A DNA stretch of 64,000 nt from NCBI RefSeq assembly GCF_014205765.1, contig NZ_JACIIZ010000003.1:1-64000 (forward strand), read 5' to 3'. Shown here one piece after another: positions 26,011-35,613 of the stretch. Below the pieces are notes generated by a model that worked only from the letters and a program-made list of their open reading frames with translations, did no database searches and was not told where the DNA came from. The position numbers and the translations under genes were made by a program. The first letter of the stretch is position 1. Every line of letters begins with the position of its first letter. This stretch comes from Nitrospirillum iridis. Its GTDB lineage: Bacteria; Pseudomonadota; Alphaproteobacteria; Azospirillales; Azospirillaceae.

Positions 26011-27356
26011 GGATGCCGTCCATGAAGGGCCCCGGCCTGTTCCGCCTGCTGTTCTGGCGGGCGCTGCTGCTGGTGGCGATCTGCCTGGGCATCCTGGTGA
26101 CGCTGTCCTTTCATTTCCAGGGGGTCTTCCTCTATGGCGCCTGGCAGCAGGATCTGCGGGATGAGGCGCGGTGGCTGGCCGCGCATTGGCCGGCGGCTCC
26201 CACCGCCGTCGCCCAGGACTGGGCGCGGTCGCACGAACATGTGCGCCTGACCGTGCTGGCCGCCGATGGCGCGGTGTTGGCCGACAGCCGTCCGGACAAG
26301 CCGCCCTTGGATCCCTCCCTGCTTGGCCCCGGACACCGGGATCTGGAGATGCTGGTGGGGACCGCCCCCCTGCCGGACGGCGGCACCCTGGTGCTCAGCC
26401 GCTGGGGCCAGCCGGCCATCCCGATGCATGTGGAATTCCTGCCCGTGCTGCTGGGCTTCGTCGCGCTGGCCGCCATCCTCGTCTGGCCGCCGGTGCGCGA
26501 CCTGACGGGCGCCTTTCGGCGGCTGTCCACCCTGGCGGCGCGGGTGGCCGGGGGCCATTTCGGCGAGACGCTGGAACCGCCGCGCCAGCGGGAACTGGCG
26601 GGCTTGGTCACCTCCTTCAACCACATGTCCCAAGCCCTGCGGGACAGCGAGGTGCGGCAGCGCCGGCTATTGGCCGATGTCTCGCACGAATTGCGCTCCC
26701 CCCTCGGGCGCCTCCGTGCCTTGGGGGAGACCATCGCCCGCCGGCCGGCGGAGGCGGCACCCCACCTGGCGCAGATGGATGGCGAGATTGCGCTGATGGA
26801 CCGTCTGATCGGTGACATCCTGGCGGCGGCGACGGTGGCGGAGGGGGCGGCCAGCCTGACGCCGCGCACCGTGGTCCTGGCTGACTGGGCCCGGGACGCC
26901 TTCGCCCGCAGCCGCCCCGGCATCGAACAGGCGGGCATCGCCTTGGGCGTGACGGTCAGCGGGGACACGGGCCGGACCGCGACCATCGATGCCGGCCGCC
27001 TGGCCCAGGCCCTGGGCAACCTGGTGGACAACGCCGTGACCGCCACCCAAGGCCAACCGGATCCGCGCATCACCCTGACCCTTGAAATGACGGACGAAAA
27101 CTGGCGGTTGATGGTGGCGGACAATGGCCGGGGCATTCCCGATGCCGACCTGCCCCATGTCTTCGACCGTTTCTACCGGGTGGACCGTCATCGCGGGCGG
27201 GGCACGGGCGGCGCCGGCCTGGGCCTCAGCATCGCCCGCGCGTTGGTGGAGGCGCATGGCGGACGCCTGACGCTGGACAGCACGGTGTCGGTCGGCACCA
27301 CCGCCGTCATGGCCTTTCCCTGGTCCATTCCCAAGACTGGTCCCACACTTTCCTGA
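26007..27356 (+). CDS. Membrane sensor histidine kinase (449 aa)
   Basis: Two membrane helices (about 9-33 and 145-168) bracket a short ~110-residue periplasmic domain; then HAMP (about 168-222), HisKA with His227 in LADVSHELRSPLGRLRALGE, and HATPase (NLVDNAVTA, DNGRGI, GTGGAGLGLSIARAL). The layout is of EnvZ/CpxA class kinases. It overlaps the regulator gene by four bases and precedes an ABC ATPase/permease pair by 72 bases, so all four genes are probably one operon for sensing and countering an envelope stress or toxic compound. Confidence 0.93.
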   Translation: MRMPSMKGPGLFRLLFWRALLLVAICLGILVTLSFHFQGVFLYGAWQQDLRDEARWLAAHWPAAPTAVAQDWARSHEHVRLTVLAADGAVLADSRPDKPPLDPSLLGPGHRDLEMLVGTAPLPDGGTLVLSRWGQPAIPMHVEFLPVLLGFVALAAILVWPPVRDLTGAFRRLSTLAARVAGGHFGETLEPPRQRELAGLVTSFNHMSQALRDSEVRQRRLLADVSHELRSPLGRLRALGETIARRPAEAAPHLAQMDGEIALMDRLIGDILAAATVAEGAASLTPRTVVLADWARDAFARSRPGIEQAGIALGVTVSGDTGRTATIDAGRLAQALGNLVDNAVTATQGQPDPRITLTLEMTDENWRLMVADNGRGIPDADLPHVFDRFYRVDRHRGRGTGGAGLGLSIARALVEAHGGRLTLDSTVSVGTTAVMAFPWSIPKTGPTLS

Positions 27357-27428
27357 CAATTGCGCCAACGGCGCCGGACATCACCCCGCCATCCTGCCCC
27401 TTCCTGAGACGCAGAAGGGGGGTATCCC

Positions 27429-28112
27429 GTGTCGCCTGTCATTCAACTGCTGGCCGCCGGGCGGACGTTCCGCCAAGGCGAAGCCGAATATGCGGCCTTG
27501 CTGCCCGCCACCGTCACCATCGCCCGGGGGCAGTATGTGGCGGTGACGGGGGCGTCCGGGTCGGGCAAGTCCACCCTGCTGAACCTGGTCACCGGCGTGG
27601 ACCGCGCCAGCCAGGGCTCCGTCATCGTCAACGGAACCGCCCTGGAAACCCTGGGCGAAGGGGCTTTGGCCCGCTTTCGCGGCGCCACCGTGGGCATCGT
27701 CTTCCAGTTCTTCGAACTGATCCCCACGCTCACGGCCTTGGACAATGTGATCCTGGCCATGGATCTGGTGGGCGTGGTGCCGGCGAAGGGGCGGCGGGCG
27801 CGGGCCCTGTCGCTGCTGGCGGAGGTTGGCCTGGGCGACCAGGCGTTCCGCCCGCCGGGGCGCCTGTCGGGCGGGGAACAGCAACGCGTGGCCATCGCCC
27901 GGGCGCTGGCCAACGATCCACCCCTGTTGGTGGCGGATGAGCCCACCGGCAACCTGGACCGGGCCAATGGCGACCGGGTGGCGGCGTTGTTCGACCGCTG
28001 CGTCGCCCAGGGCCGCACCGTCGTCGTCGCCACCCACGAACGCGGCGGCCTGGACCGCTATCACCGCGTGCTGCGGATTGAGGACGGCCAGTTGGCGGAG
28101 GTGGGGGCATGA
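27429..28112 (+). CDS. ABC transporter ATP-binding protein, MacB/LolD type (227 aa)
   Basis: Walker A GASGSGKST (41-49), Q-loop region VFQFFELIPTLTALDN, signature LSGGEQQRVAIARAL, and Walker B LLVADEPTGNLD are all intact. The sequence IPTLTALDN(V) after the Q-loop is typical of the LolD/MacB/FtsE group that works with FtsX-type permeases. The start is GTG at 27429, with AAGGGGGG eight bases upstream. The stop overlaps the permease start (ATGA, 28109-28112). Confidence 0.93.
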   Translation: MSPVIQLLAAGRTFRQGEAEYAALLPATVTIARGQYVAVTGASGSGKSTLLNLVTGVDRASQGSVIVNGTALETLGEGALARFRGATVGIVFQFFELIPTLTALDNVILAMDLVGVVPAKGRRARALSLLAEVGLGDQAFRPPGRLSGGEQQRVAIARALANDPPLLVADEPTGNLDRANGDRVAALFDRCVAQGRTVVVATHERGGLDRYHRVLRIEDGQLAEVGA

Positions 28113-30481
28113 TCCCGGTTCGCGTGAAAAAGGCCGGGTGCGACTTCGGCGTCCGCTGGGGGCGGACCCTGTTGGCCTTTTCCGGTTTGGCCATCGGGCT
28201 GTTCGTCACCGGCGCGGTGCTGGCCGCGTATTCCCTGCTGCGCACGGACCTGGAGGCTGGTTACCGCCGCACCAACCCGCCCAACCTGGTGCTGCGCACC
28301 GATGCGGTGACACCGGAAATCCTGCGGCGGCTGGCGGATCTGCCCGGTGTCACCGCCGTGGAGCAACGCCCCCTGGTGATGGCGCGGGCGGAGGTGCGAC
28401 CGGGCCGTTGGCTGCCTCTGGAACTGGCGGTGGTGGATGATTTCCGGGCGCTGCGGGTGGCCACGTTCACCCCCGAGGCCGGATTGCCGGCCGATGCCTG
28501 GCCACCGCCCGTCGGTGGTTTGCTGGTGGAACGCGACGGGCGCTATTTCCTGGACGGTGGACCGGGCACGACACTGCCCCTGCGCTTTTCCGACGGTGCG
28601 TCCGCCGCCGCCGCCTTTTCCGGCTATGTCTTCGATCCCGGTCAGCATCCCTCGCGGATGGAGATGGTGCTGTACGGCTATGTCACCCGGGCCACGCTGG
28701 CGGCCTGGGGGCAGGGGCTGGACGGCAGTCGCCTGCTGTTGACCACCAGCGGCCCCGACAGCGCTACCACCCTGGCCCCCACCGTCACCGCCGCGTTGGC
28801 GGCGGCCGGGGTGGGGGTGCGGCGCCTGGAAATCCATGACCAGCCCCGCTACGGCCACCAGAACCAGCTGGATGCGCTGATGCTGCTGATGGCGGGTTTG
28901 GCCGTCACGACGCTGGGCATGGGCACGGTGCTGGTGGTGAACCTGATCGACGCCCTGATGACACGGGAGCGGCGGGCCATCGGGGTGATGCGGGCGCTGG
29001 GCGCGCGGCCGGAACAGGTGGCGCGCGACTATCTGCTGGCCACCGGCTTCCTGGGTCTCGCCGCCGGCCTCGCCAGCCTGTGGCCGGCCCTGGCCATGGG
29101 CACGGTCATCGCCCGCTTCATCGCCGCCGGTAATAATTTTGACCTGCTGAGCCCCCATCCACCCTTGTGGGTGTGGGCGGCGGTGCTGGCGTTCGGCGCC
29201 GGCGCCCCCCTGGCCGTCACTGCCTGGCGGGTGCGGCAGGCGATGCGGATGCCGGTGCGCCTGGCCCTTCTGCGCGGCGGCGGCGCCAGCGCCGGCGCCG
29301 CCCCGGGGACCGGGGCGCTGGCGCGGGTCTTCACCGTCCTGCCCTTGCTGGTCCGCTTGGCGCTGGGCGCCGTGTTGCGCCGGCCGCGGCCGGCGGTGCT
29401 GACCGCGCTGGTGCTGGCCATCGGCCTGGCCTTCTTCCTCACGGCCCTCAATGTCCGCGCCTCCATGCAAGGCACGGCGGCGGCGGTGATGCGGACGAAG
29501 CCCTACGATGTGCAACTGGTCTTGCGTCAGGCCTACCCCACCGATCGCCTTCAGGCCTGGATGACGGGCCGGTCCGAGGTGCGGGCGGCGGAATATTGGA
29601 GGGGGGTGGAGGCGGTGCCGATGGTGGATGGCCGGCGTCTCGCCAACCCGGTGGCGGTGGTGGCGCCGCCGGCGGGCACCCGCATGATCCGGCCGGATGT
29701 GCTGGCCGGGCACTGGCTGGACGGCGCGGACGCCCAGGGTGTGGTGGTGACGCAAAAGCTGCTGGCCGACGTGCCTGACCTGCGTCTGGGCGGCCGCTAC
29801 CAGCTACGGACGGGGGAGCGTGCCGCCGCCGTCACCGTGGTGGGCGTGGTGCGGGAATTCGGGCCGGGCCGTGTCTATGCCTCGGCGGCGGTGATGGACA
29901 CGCTGCGCGGGGCCGCCAGCGGGGCCGACATCCTCTATCTCACCCTGGCCGCCGGCAGCAGCCCGCGCCCCGCCGCCCAGGCCCTGCAGGACGACCTGGC
30001 CGCCGCCGGCATCCCGGTGATGGCGGCGGAGACGGCCGAAACCCTGGTTGCCATCATCGACGGGCATCTGGCCCTCATCACCACCGTGCTGATGGCGATC
30101 GCCGTCCTGGCGCTGCTGACGGGCGTGCTGGGCCTGGCGGCCTGCATCGGTGTCAGCGTGGCGGAGCGGGCGCGCGAGGTGGGGGTGATGAAGGCCATGG
30201 GCGGTGGCGGCGCAGCCCTTATACGCCTGTTCATCTATGAGGCGATGGCCATCGCCCTGGTCGGCTGGGCCATCGCCCTGGCCCTGGCGCCCCTGATCAG
30301 CCGGCCGGTGGTGGGCCGCTTCGGCCAGCGCATCATCCGCTATCCCTTCGACTACCAGGACTGTTCCTGGGGAGCGTTCGCCGGCCTGGGCGTCGCGGTT
30401 CTGGTCGCCGTCCTGGCGGCGGCGATGCCGGCCGCCGCCGCCGCCCGGACCCCGGTCGCCACGACCTTGCGCACGGAGTGA
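28109..30481 (+). CDS. ABC transporter permease, FtsX-like duplicated (790 aa)
   Basis: Contains an N-terminal helix (about 18-40), a large periplasmic region, three helices (about 255-375, with MTRERRAIGVMRALGARPEQ, the cytoplasmic coupling segment), a fourth pair near 405-445, a second periplasmic region and three C-terminal helices (about 645-785, with a second coupling segment AERAREVGVMKAMGGG). This matches FtsX-domain permeases of the LolCE/MacB/BceB superfamily. It is translationally coupled to its ATPase and sits in one operon with a two-component system. Export of a lipophilic compound or envelope component is a reasonable guess; the substrate is unknown. Confidence 0.9.
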   Translation: MIPVRVKKAGCDFGVRWGRTLLAFSGLAIGLFVTGAVLAAYSLLRTDLEAGYRRTNPPNLVLRTDAVTPEILRRLADLPGVTAVEQRPLVMARAEVRPGRWLPLELAVVDDFRALRVATFTPEAGLPADAWPPPVGGLLVERDGRYFLDGGPGTTLPLRFSDGASAAAAFSGYVFDPGQHPSRMEMVLYGYVTRATLAAWGQGLDGSRLLLTTSGPDSATTLAPTVTAALAAAGVGVRRLEIHDQPRYGHQNQLDALMLLMAGLAVTTLGMGTVLVVNLIDALMTRERRAIGVMRALGARPEQVARDYLLATGFLGLAAGLASLWPALAMGTVIARFIAAGNNFDLLSPHPPLWVWAAVLAFGAGAPLAVTAWRVRQAMRMPVRLALLRGGGASAGAAPGTGALARVFTVLPLLVRLALGAVLRRPRPAVLTALVLAIGLAFFLTALNVRASMQGTAAAVMRTKPYDVQLVLRQAYPTDRLQAWMTGRSEVRAAEYWRGVEAVPMVDGRRLANPVAVVAPPAGTRMIRPDVLAGHWLDGADAQGVVVTQKLLADVPDLRLGGRYQLRTGERAAAVTVVGVVREFGPGRVYASAAVMDTLRGAASGADILYLTLAAGSSPRPAAQALQDDLAAAGIPVMAAETAETLVAIIDGHLALITTVLMAIAVLALLTGVLGLAACIGVSVAERAREVGVMKAMGGGGAALIRLFIYEAMAIALVGWAIALALAPLISRPVVGRFGQRIIRYPFDYQDCSWGAFAGLGVAVLVAVLAAAMPAAAAARTPVATTLRTE

Positions 30482-30517
30482 TGGGCGCGCCTGCGTCGTT
30501 GCGGATTGGTGTCTGAC

Positions 30518-30550
30518 GGGCCGGTTCCCCACGGGGGCCGGCCCGTTCTC
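30518..30550 (+). terminator. Intrinsic terminator of the ABC operon
   Basis: GGGCCGGTTCCCC (from 30518) pairs, with G-U pairs, with GGGGGCCGGCCC (to 30544), then GTTCTC follows. It closes the regulator/kinase/ABC operon 37 bases after its stop codon. Confidence 0.7.
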
Positions 30551-30621
30551 ATTGTGCGCTTGCACACATGAATACTTGGGTGGGTGAAGCAAAAATAGTT
30601 AACGGGCGCAGGGCTGCCTGA

Positions 30622-30661
30622 ATACGTATGCGACTGTTACTGGATCGTTGCACATACGTAT
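30622..30661. promoter_or_regulatory. Paired ATACGTAT operators upstream of TonB receptor 1
   Basis: ATACGTAT occurs at 30622-30629 and 30654-30661, 32 bases apart; each is extended by GCG on the right (ATACGTATGCG). The same octamer occurs as a pair 33 bases apart upstream of the glucoamylase gene (39366-39406), and a one-mismatch copy (ATTCGTATGCGG) is at 44805-44816. The palindrome with central CG suits a LacI-family repressor. A possible -35 (TTGCAC, 30649-30654) touches the second site. Confidence 0.65.
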
Positions 30662-30840
30662 GCGGCCTATGTTACAAAAATCGGCCCCACACTATGATCA
30701 TCGCAAATTCGGGAGGATACGGGGCCAAGGTGCCGAAGCACCTTATATCCAGGTTGATGCACGATCAGGTGACAGGACGGGCCAAAGCGCTGTGAGCGGC
30801 TTGGTACAGTCGTACCTGCGTCATCGCTGATCCACACCGT

Positions 30841-31005
30841 TGACAGTCAGGACGTCGTGCGCGCCCGCCCTTCGACCGGGGTGGACGGAGCCTTCGTTGA
30901 CCCTGGGGGAAGCCCCGGGGCGCCCGCACCGTGAGCGGGTTCTGGAAGAATAGTTGCAACTGGGCCGGGTAACGGCCCGCAGGCAAGATGGAAGGGGAGG
31001 GTGCC
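30841..31005 (+). promoter_or_regulatory. Structured 5' leader of TonB receptor 1
   Basis: Three stable hairpins lie in the last 105 bases before the start codon: CCCTGGGG/CCCCGGGG (30901-30920), CCCGC/GCGGG (30923-30939) and GGGCCG/CGGCCC (30962-30978). No gene is seen between 30551 and 31005. If transcription begins near the operators the leader is about 300 bases. No known riboswitch class was recognised. Confidence 0.4.
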
Positions 31006-33816
31006 ATGAGGAACTCGAAAATCGCGTTGGCCACCAGGCTGGCCGTGGGTGTCAGCGCCGTGACGCTGCTGATGCATGGTCCGGCGTTCGCGCAGAGCGC
31101 CCCGGCCGCTGGCGTCAATGACGACATGCAGGAAATCGTCGTCAGCGGTTTCCGCCATTCGCTGGAATCGGCCATCGAGGTGAAGCGCGATGCCGCCCAG
31201 ATCGTGGAAGCGATCTCGGCCGAAGACATCGGCAAGCTGCCGGACAACTCCATCGCCGAATCCCTGGCCCGCCTGCCCGGCCTGGCCGCCCAGCGCGTGG
31301 ACGGACGCGCCCAGGTCATCAGCCTGCGCGGCCTGGGCCCCGACTTCACCCTGACCACGCTGAACGGGCGGGAGCAGGTGTCCACCGGCAACAACCGCAG
31401 TGTCGAATACGACCTGTACCCCTCGGAAATCATCAGCAGCGCGCTGGTCTACAAGACGCCTCAGGCGGGCTTCACCGCCCAGGGCCTGGCCGGCACGGTG
31501 GACCTGCAGACCGTCCGTCCGCTGGATTATGGCAAGCAGGTGATGGCCGCGTCCGCCCGCGCCGAGATGACCTCCATCGGCAAGCTCAACCCGGACTCCG
31601 AGGACAAGGGCTACCGCGCCAGCGCCACCTATATCGACCAGTTCGCCCACGACACCCTGGGCGTGTCGCTGTCCATCGCCCATCTGAATTCGCCGACGCA
31701 GCAGGAAACCTCGCGCGTATGGGGCTATCCCCAGCTGTCCAACGGCAACTACGTCATCGGTGGCGACGAGGTGCGCGCCAATTCCGAAGAATTCAACCGC
31801 ACCGGCATCATGAGCACGGTGCAGTACAAACCCACCGACAACTTCACCACCTCGCTGGACTTCTTCTACACCCACTACCAGGATTACCAGTGGCAGCGCG
31901 GCATCGAGATGCCGCTGCAGTGGGGTAACGGCGGTGTTGTCGGTTCCCAGCCGGCGGTGGCTCTGCTGCCCGGCTACACCGCGCAGAATGGCGTCGTCAC
32001 CAATGGCGCGTTCAGCGGTGTGAAAGGCGTGGGCCGCAGTGACGTGGGCTCCACCCAGTCCGACCTCTATTCCATCGGCTGGAACGGCCAGTACACCAAG
32101 GGCGATTGGGTCGGCACCCTGGACTTTGGCTACAGCATGGCCGATCGCCAGACCACCCGCTTAGAATCCTACTACGGCACCGGGTCCAGCGGGTCCACCG
32201 GCGCCACCGACACCATCGGTTTCACCAATGTCGGGACCAACCAGTCCGGCTATCAGTTCACCCACAACCTGAACTATGCCGATCCGAACCTGATGAAGCT
32301 GACGGATCCCAACAACTGGAACGGTGGCACCACCCCGTATGCCCAGAACGGCTATCTGAACAAGCCGCGGGTGCACGATGACCTGTACTCGTTGAAGGGC
32401 GACCTGAAGAAGGACTTCCATGAAGTCTCCTTCCTCAAGGACATCGACGTCGGTGTGAACTACACCGAACGCAACAAGGAATACTTCCAGCCAGAATGGT
32501 ACGTCACCCTGACGTCCAACCTGACCGCGGCGGTCGATCCCATCACCGGGGTCAAGGGCGCCAGCGCCGCCATCCCGTCCTGGGCCATGGTCGGCTCCAC
32601 CGACCTCAGCTGGATCGGCCTGGGCAATACTGTGGCCTATAATCCCGTGGAGCTGTTGTCCCGGGGGGTCTACACCCTGATCCCGTGCGCCCAGTACCGC
32701 GCCAACTGCACCGGCGACAGCCACTACACGGTTGATGAAAAAGTCACCACTGGCTTCATCAAGGCCGACCTGGATGGCAACATCGGCGCGGTCAAGGTCT
32801 CCGGCAATGTCGGCCTGCAGTTGGTGCACACCGACCAGTCCTCCACGGGCATCGCCATCGCCGCCGCCAACAAATACCAGGATCGCACGCTGGGCTTGGG
32901 CTACACCGACATCCTGCCCAGCATGAACCTGGCCTTCGTCCTGCCCAACCCGGACCATCAGATCCGCTTGGGCGCCGCCCGCGAGATGATGCGCGCCCGC
33001 ATGGACCAGATGCAGGCCAACCTGTCGTACGCCTTCGACGCGTCCAAGGCCGGGGTGTCCAACCCCAACAACGGCCCGTGGAGTGGCACCGGCGGCAACC
33101 CCTATCTGAAGCCCTGGTACGCCGATGCGGTCGACCTGTCCTACGAATACTATTTCAACAAGGCTGGCTACCTGTCGCTGGCGGCGTTCTACAAGCACCT
33201 GGAAAACAACATCTATAACAAGAGCACGCTGACCGACTTCTCCGGCATCAACAGCAACTCCTCCGCCACCCCGGCCACCAATTTCGGCTACGTCACCGTG
33301 CCGGTGAATGGCAATGGCGGCATGATCGAGGGCGTGGAGGCGGCGCTTGCGGTGCCGCTGGACATGGTCTGGTCCAAGCTGGAAGGCTTCGGCATCAATG
33401 GCGCCGCCGGTTGGACCCAGACCGACCTGCAGGCCGGTTCGCAGGGCGTGGGATCGGGCAACAGCACCCTGCCGGTGGCCGGCTACTCCAAGTGGACCGA
33501 GCAGGGCACGCTCTATTACGAGAACGGTGGCTTCGGCGCCCGCGTCTCGGTCACCCACCGCTCCGGCTACCTGTCCGAGCTGACGGGTTTCGGCCAGGGC
33601 CGCGAGTTCGACCTGGCGGTGCCGGAGACCCTAGTCGACGCCCAGATCAGCTATGACTTCACCGAGGGCGCGCTGAAAGGTCTGTCCATCGTCCTGCAAG
33701 GCCAGAACCTGACCGATGAGCCGGTCGTCACCTACTACAACGGCGATACCACCCAGAACTGGCGGTACGAGAAGTACGGCACGCGTTATCTGCTCGGCGC
33801 TTCCTACAAGTACTGA
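31006..33816 (+). CDS. TonB-dependent outer-membrane receptor, carbohydrate type (936 aa)
   Basis: A signal peptide (1-29, cleavage near AFA-QSA) is followed by a TonB-box-like QEIVVSG (42-48), a plug domain (NSIAESLARLPGLAAQRVDG, then SLRGLGPDFTLTTLNGREQV) and a 22-strand barrel ending in an aromatic residue (LLGASYKY). The DNSIAESLARLPG plug form is that of the sugar-linked receptors of Caulobacter and Xanthomonas. There is no N-terminal signalling domain and no ECF sigma gene nearby. The ATG at 31006 has GGGGAGG six bases upstream. It heads a locus with amylase, alpha-glucosidase and glucoamylase, so import of malto-oligosaccharides is likely. Confidence 0.92.
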   Translation: MRNSKIALATRLAVGVSAVTLLMHGPAFAQSAPAAGVNDDMQEIVVSGFRHSLESAIEVKRDAAQIVEAISAEDIGKLPDNSIAESLARLPGLAAQRVDGRAQVISLRGLGPDFTLTTLNGREQVSTGNNRSVEYDLYPSEIISSALVYKTPQAGFTAQGLAGTVDLQTVRPLDYGKQVMAASARAEMTSIGKLNPDSEDKGYRASATYIDQFAHDTLGVSLSIAHLNSPTQQETSRVWGYPQLSNGNYVIGGDEVRANSEEFNRTGIMSTVQYKPTDNFTTSLDFFYTHYQDYQWQRGIEMPLQWGNGGVVGSQPAVALLPGYTAQNGVVTNGAFSGVKGVGRSDVGSTQSDLYSIGWNGQYTKGDWVGTLDFGYSMADRQTTRLESYYGTGSSGSTGATDTIGFTNVGTNQSGYQFTHNLNYADPNLMKLTDPNNWNGGTTPYAQNGYLNKPRVHDDLYSLKGDLKKDFHEVSFLKDIDVGVNYTERNKEYFQPEWYVTLTSNLTAAVDPITGVKGASAAIPSWAMVGSTDLSWIGLGNTVAYNPVELLSRGVYTLIPCAQYRANCTGDSHYTVDEKVTTGFIKADLDGNIGAVKVSGNVGLQLVHTDQSSTGIAIAAANKYQDRTLGLGYTDILPSMNLAFVLPNPDHQIRLGAAREMMRARMDQMQANLSYAFDASKAGVSNPNNGPWSGTGGNPYLKPWYADAVDLSYEYYFNKAGYLSLAAFYKHLENNIYNKSTLTDFSGINSNSSATPATNFGYVTVPVNGNGGMIEGVEAALAVPLDMVWSKLEGFGINGAAGWTQTDLQAGSQGVGSGNSTLPVAGYSKWTEQGTLYYENGGFGARVSVTHRSGYLSELTGFGQGREFDLAVPETLVDAQISYDFTEGALKGLSIVLQGQNLTDEPVVTYYNGDTTQNWRYEKYGTRYLLGASYKY

Positions 33817-33835
33817 GCCGATAGGGTTGGGGTTT

Positions 33836-33869
33836 CCCGCCGACGGCCGCGTCGGCGGGGCGCTTTTCG
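33836..33869 (+). terminator. Terminator 1 after TonB receptor 1
   Basis: CCCGCCGACG (33836-33845) pairs perfectly with CGTCGGCGGG (33850-33859), followed by GCGCTTTTCG. First of two tandem terminators. Confidence 0.8.
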
Positions 33870-33889
33870 ACCTTTCTCCCCGAGCCCTC

Positions 33890-33941
33890 GTGAGGCGGGC
33901 CCAGACCCAGGCGGACCTGGGCCCGCCTCACCCTTTTCTTT
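33890..33941 (+). terminator. Terminator 2 after TonB receptor 1
   Basis: GTGAGGCGGGCCCAG (33890-33904) pairs perfectly over 15 bp with CTGGGCCCGCCTCAC (33917-33931), then CCTTTTCTTT. The tandem arrangement should insulate the receptor from the halogenase/amylase operon or reduce its expression. Confidence 0.88.
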
Positions 33942-34053
33942 CCCAGGGCTGAAAGACATCTTTCCCATGGGCATCGGCCCTGGCGTTGGCGCCCACGGGA
34001 AACCTGCCCGCCCTCATGGGACCATCCGGCAACAGCGATGCGGAAGACAGGCC

Positions 34054-35613
34054 ATGACCTTTGCCCCCGCCACTGAGCAAGGGACCGGTACCATCCGTGA
34101 CATCGTCATCGTCGGCGGCGGCACCGCCGGGTGGATGACGGCGGCGCTGCTCATCCACATCCTGGGGCCCGGTGGACACCGCGTCCAACTACTGGAATCG
34201 GAAGAGATCGGCACCGTCGGCGTGGGTGAGGCCACCATTCCGCCCATCGGCATCTTCAACCGGGCGCTGGGGTTGGATGAGGACGACTTTCTGCGTCAGA
34301 CCCAGGGCACCATCAAACTGGCCATCGAATTCGTGGATTGGCTGCGGCCGGGGCACCGCTACCTGCACAGCTTCGGCGCCTTCGGCCGTCCGCTGGGCCT
34401 GGGCCATTTCCAGGATTTCTGGTTGCGCGCCCATCGCCTGGGCATGGCGGATGACTGGGAACCGTACATCCTGAACAGCGTGGCGGCGCGGCGCGGACGT
34501 TTCGTCCGGCCAGACCCACGCCGGCAGAGCCCGCTGGAGCCGCTGGCCCACGCCTTCCACATCGATGCCGGGCTCTACGCCCGCTATCTGCGCCAATTCG
34601 CGGAAAAGCGCGGCGTGCGGCGGAGGGAGGGCAAGATCGTCCGTACCGTGCTGCGGGCCCATGACGGCTTCGTCGATGCGGTCGAGATGGCGGACGGCAC
34701 CCGCGTCCGGGGCGACCTGTTCATCGATTGCTCGGGCTTTCGCGGCCTGCTGATTGAACAGGCGCTGAACACCGGTTTCGAGGACTGGTCCCACTGGCTG
34801 CCCTGCGACCGCGCCTGGGCGGTGCCGTGCGCCAGCGCCGGCGGGTTCACGCCCTACACCCGTTCCACCGCCCGGCCCGCCGGCTGGCAATGGCGCATCC
34901 CGTTGCAGCACCGCCTGGGCAATGGCTACGTCTACAGCAGCCGGCACGTCAGCGATGACGAGGCGGCCGCCACCCTGATGGCCAACCTGGACGGCGAGGC
35001 GTTGGCCGAGCCGCGGCAACTGCGCTTCACCGCCGGCCGCCGCCGTAAATTCTGGAACCGCAACGTCGTGGCGATCGGTCTCGCCGGCGGTTTCATGGAA
35101 CCCCTGGAATCCACCAGCATCCATCTGGTGCAATCGGCCATCTCCCGCCTGATCACCCTGTTGCCCAACCATGGCGTCGATCCGGCGATGGCGGAGGAAT
35201 TCAACCGCGCCTCGGCCCTTGAGTACGAGCGCATCCGCGATTTCATCATCCTGCACTACGCGGCGACGGAACGGGCGGACAGCCCCTTCTGGCGCGAGTG
35301 CCGGGACCGGCCGATCCCGGAGGAACTGACGCGCCGCATCCGGGTGTTCCAGGCGCTGGGACGCGTCTCGCGCGACCTTGACGAGCTGTTCAGCGAGGTC
35401 AGCTGGCTGCACGTCTTCCTCGGCCAGGGCATATGGCCGCGTGATCATCATCCCCTGGCCGACCAGCTGTCGGCCGAAGACCTGCGCCGCTTCCTGGAGG
35501 ACATGAAGATGGCCGTGGCGCGTGAGGTTGACGCCATGCCCACCCATGCCGACTTCATCGCCCGGCATTGCCGGGCCGACAGCCTGACCGACAGCCTGAA
35601 AGGAACCGCATGA
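34054..35613 (+). CDS. Flavin-dependent tryptophan-halogenase-family protein (519 aa)
   Basis: The FAD motif [10 protein letters not shown] begins near residue 19; the halogenase motif WxWxIP is present as W278-Q-W-R-I-P283; the catalytic Lys of the family is K88 ([11 protein letters not shown]) and the Glu in PLESTSI is E352. These enzymes use reduced FAD, oxygen and halide to make a hypohalous-type species that halogenates an aromatic ring. Genes of this family are frequent next to sugar TonB receptors, where their substrate is unclear. No flavin reductase is in the window. The frame is open from 33967; the ATG at 34054 with AGACAGG upstream starts the FAD domain. It overlaps the amylase gene by four bases. 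Confidence 0.88.
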   Translation: MTFAPATEQGTGTIRDIVIVGGGTAGWMTAALLIHILGPGGHRVQLLESEEIGTVGVGEATIPPIGIFNRALGLDEDDFLRQTQGTIKLAIEFVDWLRPGHRYLHSFGAFGRPLGLGHFQDFWLRAHRLGMADDWEPYILNSVAARRGRFVRPDPRRQSPLEPLAHAFHIDAGLYARYLRQFAEKRGVRRREGKIVRTVLRAHDGFVDAVEMADGTRVRGDLFIDCSGFRGLLIEQALNTGFEDWSHWLPCDRAWAVPCASAGGFTPYTRSTARPAGWQWRIPLQHRLGNGYVYSSRHVSDDEAAATLMANLDGEALAEPRQLRFTAGRRRKFWNRNVVAIGLAGGFMEPLESTSIHLVQSAISRLITLLPNHGVDPAMAEEFNRASALEYERIRDFIILHYAATERADSPFWRECRDRPIPEELTRRIRVFQALGRVSRDLDELFSEVSWLHVFLGQGIWPRDHHPLADQLSAEDLRRFLEDMKMAVAREVDAMPTHADFIARHCRADSLTDSLKGTA

